DNA from: Ceratopteris richardii
Taxonomy: Eukaryota > Streptophyta > Polypodiopsida > Polypodiales > Pteridaceae
Assembly (NCBI GenBank): GCA_020310875.1
Contig: CM035435.1
Coordinates: 68,978,955 to 69,042,954 of the forward strand
Reading direction: 5' to 3'
Length of the DNA: 64,000 nt
Each line of letters starts with the position of its first letter. The stretch's first letter is position 1. The notes below the pieces were generated by a model. That model was not told where the DNA came from and did no database searches. It was given only the letters and a program-made list of their open reading frames with translations. Positions 63,094 to 64,000 of this stretch are shown one piece after another. The position numbers were made by a program, and so were the translations under genes.

Positions 63094-64000
63094 CCATTCT
63101 ATTCCGCCATCGATCTTGTCGCACGAGAACCCGTTAATTTCGCCTCATTTTTCTTTCACCGAATCCATAAGGAGTGCGTCGCCATCATGAAACAAGTCAA
63201 CAAAGGAACCACCCCTCGATCCAGACTTCCCCACATCCTTTCTTTGCTCTTCCCAACCATACTCACCGCTCAACCACCACCACGAGGACCAGTTTTCAGG
63301 CCGGAAGAGTCAATTCAGCTACTAGAAGATTAGGAAGAAGAAGATGAAGAAGAGCTCAATCAGTTGTTTCGCCGGAAACGAATCAGGATTAGTTCCTCCG
63401 AAAGCGAAGCACAAGGCTCAGCCGGAAAGGACAGAGAGGACGATAAAGAAGAAGAAAAGAACAAAGAAGAGACATTCCATGATACAACTACTTCAATGCA
63501 TAATGAATCATTGACTGAGCAACACGAACAACAACATCAAGCAGAAACAGAAATAATTTCGACCGAAAAAGAATCAGAGCAACAGGTAGATGAACAGCAA
63601 TCTCATCAAGATGCACTAGACAATCTACTGAAGGCAGTGGAATCCACAGAAGCAAACAATGCAGAAACAAACAAGGTACAAACTACTGACTCTACCCTCC
63701 CCAAAACACAGCCTGTTAACCCCATTTCCCAACCTAAACCACCCCACAGTCCCATCAAGCCCAATCACCACACCGGAACTTCTGAAGCCTCCACATCCTC
63801 CCTCAACTATTCACCCCCAAATTCACAACAACTCCTCACCGGAACCTCCTCGCAACCTCGCCCTCCTCTGCCACCCCACCCTGTTCCAGTTTTTTCTGAA
63901 TTAGAAGCTATGGGTAGACTACTGATAAACCTATCTCAACAACTACCCCAACACCTGAAACAAGTCACAGACGATGCACGAGAAGAATTCCAAAGGAAAT
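63094..64000 (+). pseudogene. ORF3 of element B, continuation to the window end
   Basis: PFYSAIDLVAREPVNF follows residue 142 of the left part in frame. N-terminal domain ends with SRLPHILSLLFPTIL, then an acidic run broken by one TAG at 63331-63333, a basic RRKRIRISS patch, a Gln/Glu-rich region, a Pro-rich linker (QPRPPLPPHPVPVF) and the start of a helix (LLINLSQQLPQHLKQV). Apart from that TAG the frame is open to the last base. Layout mirrors G ORF3, where a coiled coil follows. Confidence 0.8.

Larger units (their letters stand above)
34089..64000 (+). mobile_element. Ty3/gypsy element B, interrupted by copia C and giant gypsy D; continues past the window
   Basis: 5' LTR, PBS, gag-pol in one frame with in-frame stops, integrase, then ORF3 running to the last base. 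Removing C (with one TSD copy) restores the gag frame exactly, and removing D restores ORF3 exactly. Inserted in the gag of A; the five bases before it are GGGTC, which should reappear after its 3' LTR. Non-autonomous: stops at 35151, 35286, 42663, 44013, 44349 and a deletion in RNase H. Confidence 0.9.

Noticed and set aside
1-64000. Host genes, tRNA or rRNA genes
   Set aside because: All recognisable coding sequence is retrotransposon-derived; no intron-exon gene structure, tRNA cloverleaf or rRNA segment was noticed, though a computed scan was not possible.

Overview
This window looks like a retrotransposon graveyard from a large, repeat-rich land-plant genome. Every recognisable coding segment belongs to an LTR retrotransposon (Ty1/copia or non-chromovirus Ty3/gypsy), the primer-binding sites are of plant type (initiator-Met-like and TGGCGCC-type), and I found no host gene, tRNA, rRNA or CRISPR array. 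The plant lineage is not resolved. No chromodomain is visible in any gypsy copy, and a non-seed plant is possible but unproven.

The central structure is a stack of insertions, which I label A to H. F (minus, about 17.95-19.23 kb) is a decayed gypsy. It is cut by A (minus, about 19.23-34.09 kb), a giant gypsy with a long LTR. A's gag is cut by B (plus, from 34089 past the window end), a gypsy with an extra ORF3 after integrase. B carries two younger insertions. C (35855-42326) is a complete copia with one uninterrupted polyprotein, LTRs differing at one position and a perfect TSD. D (47887-63088, minus) is a second giant gypsy related to A, with a perfect TSD. To the left lie G (1 to about 9.4 kb, a B-family gypsy whose ORF3 is split by a decayed copia at 2353-7484), a gag fragment near 9.5-10 kb, a chimeric copia H (11.4-15.1 kb), a decayed B-like pol fragment E (15.1-17.0 kb) and a truncated Tat/Athila-like LTR (about 17.07-17.95 kb).

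The most unusual biology is in A and D. Their gene order is gag with four zinc-knuckle-like motifs, a first protease, RT-RNase H, a tandem pair of integrase H2C2 zinc domains, the integrase core and C-terminus, then a second retropepsin-like domain with W-x-PK repeats. After pol comes a separate large ORF4 (1545 codons open in D, about 1525 from the likely start) with globular ends, an NLS-like patch and a long coiled coil. A splice-acceptor-like sequence sits just before the ORF4 start codon in both elements. B, G and F carry a shorter ORF3 of parallel design. Three copies of ORF3 have each been split by a different retrotransposon.

Other notable structures are a 23-bp-period array of about 30 units at 19.75-20.45 kb, probably inside A's LTR; an inverted 396-bp copy of D's second protease joined to a truncated 5' LTR; and the recombinant copia H. 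LTR ends, PBS, PPT and TSDs were read directly. Boundaries of decayed elements are approximate.
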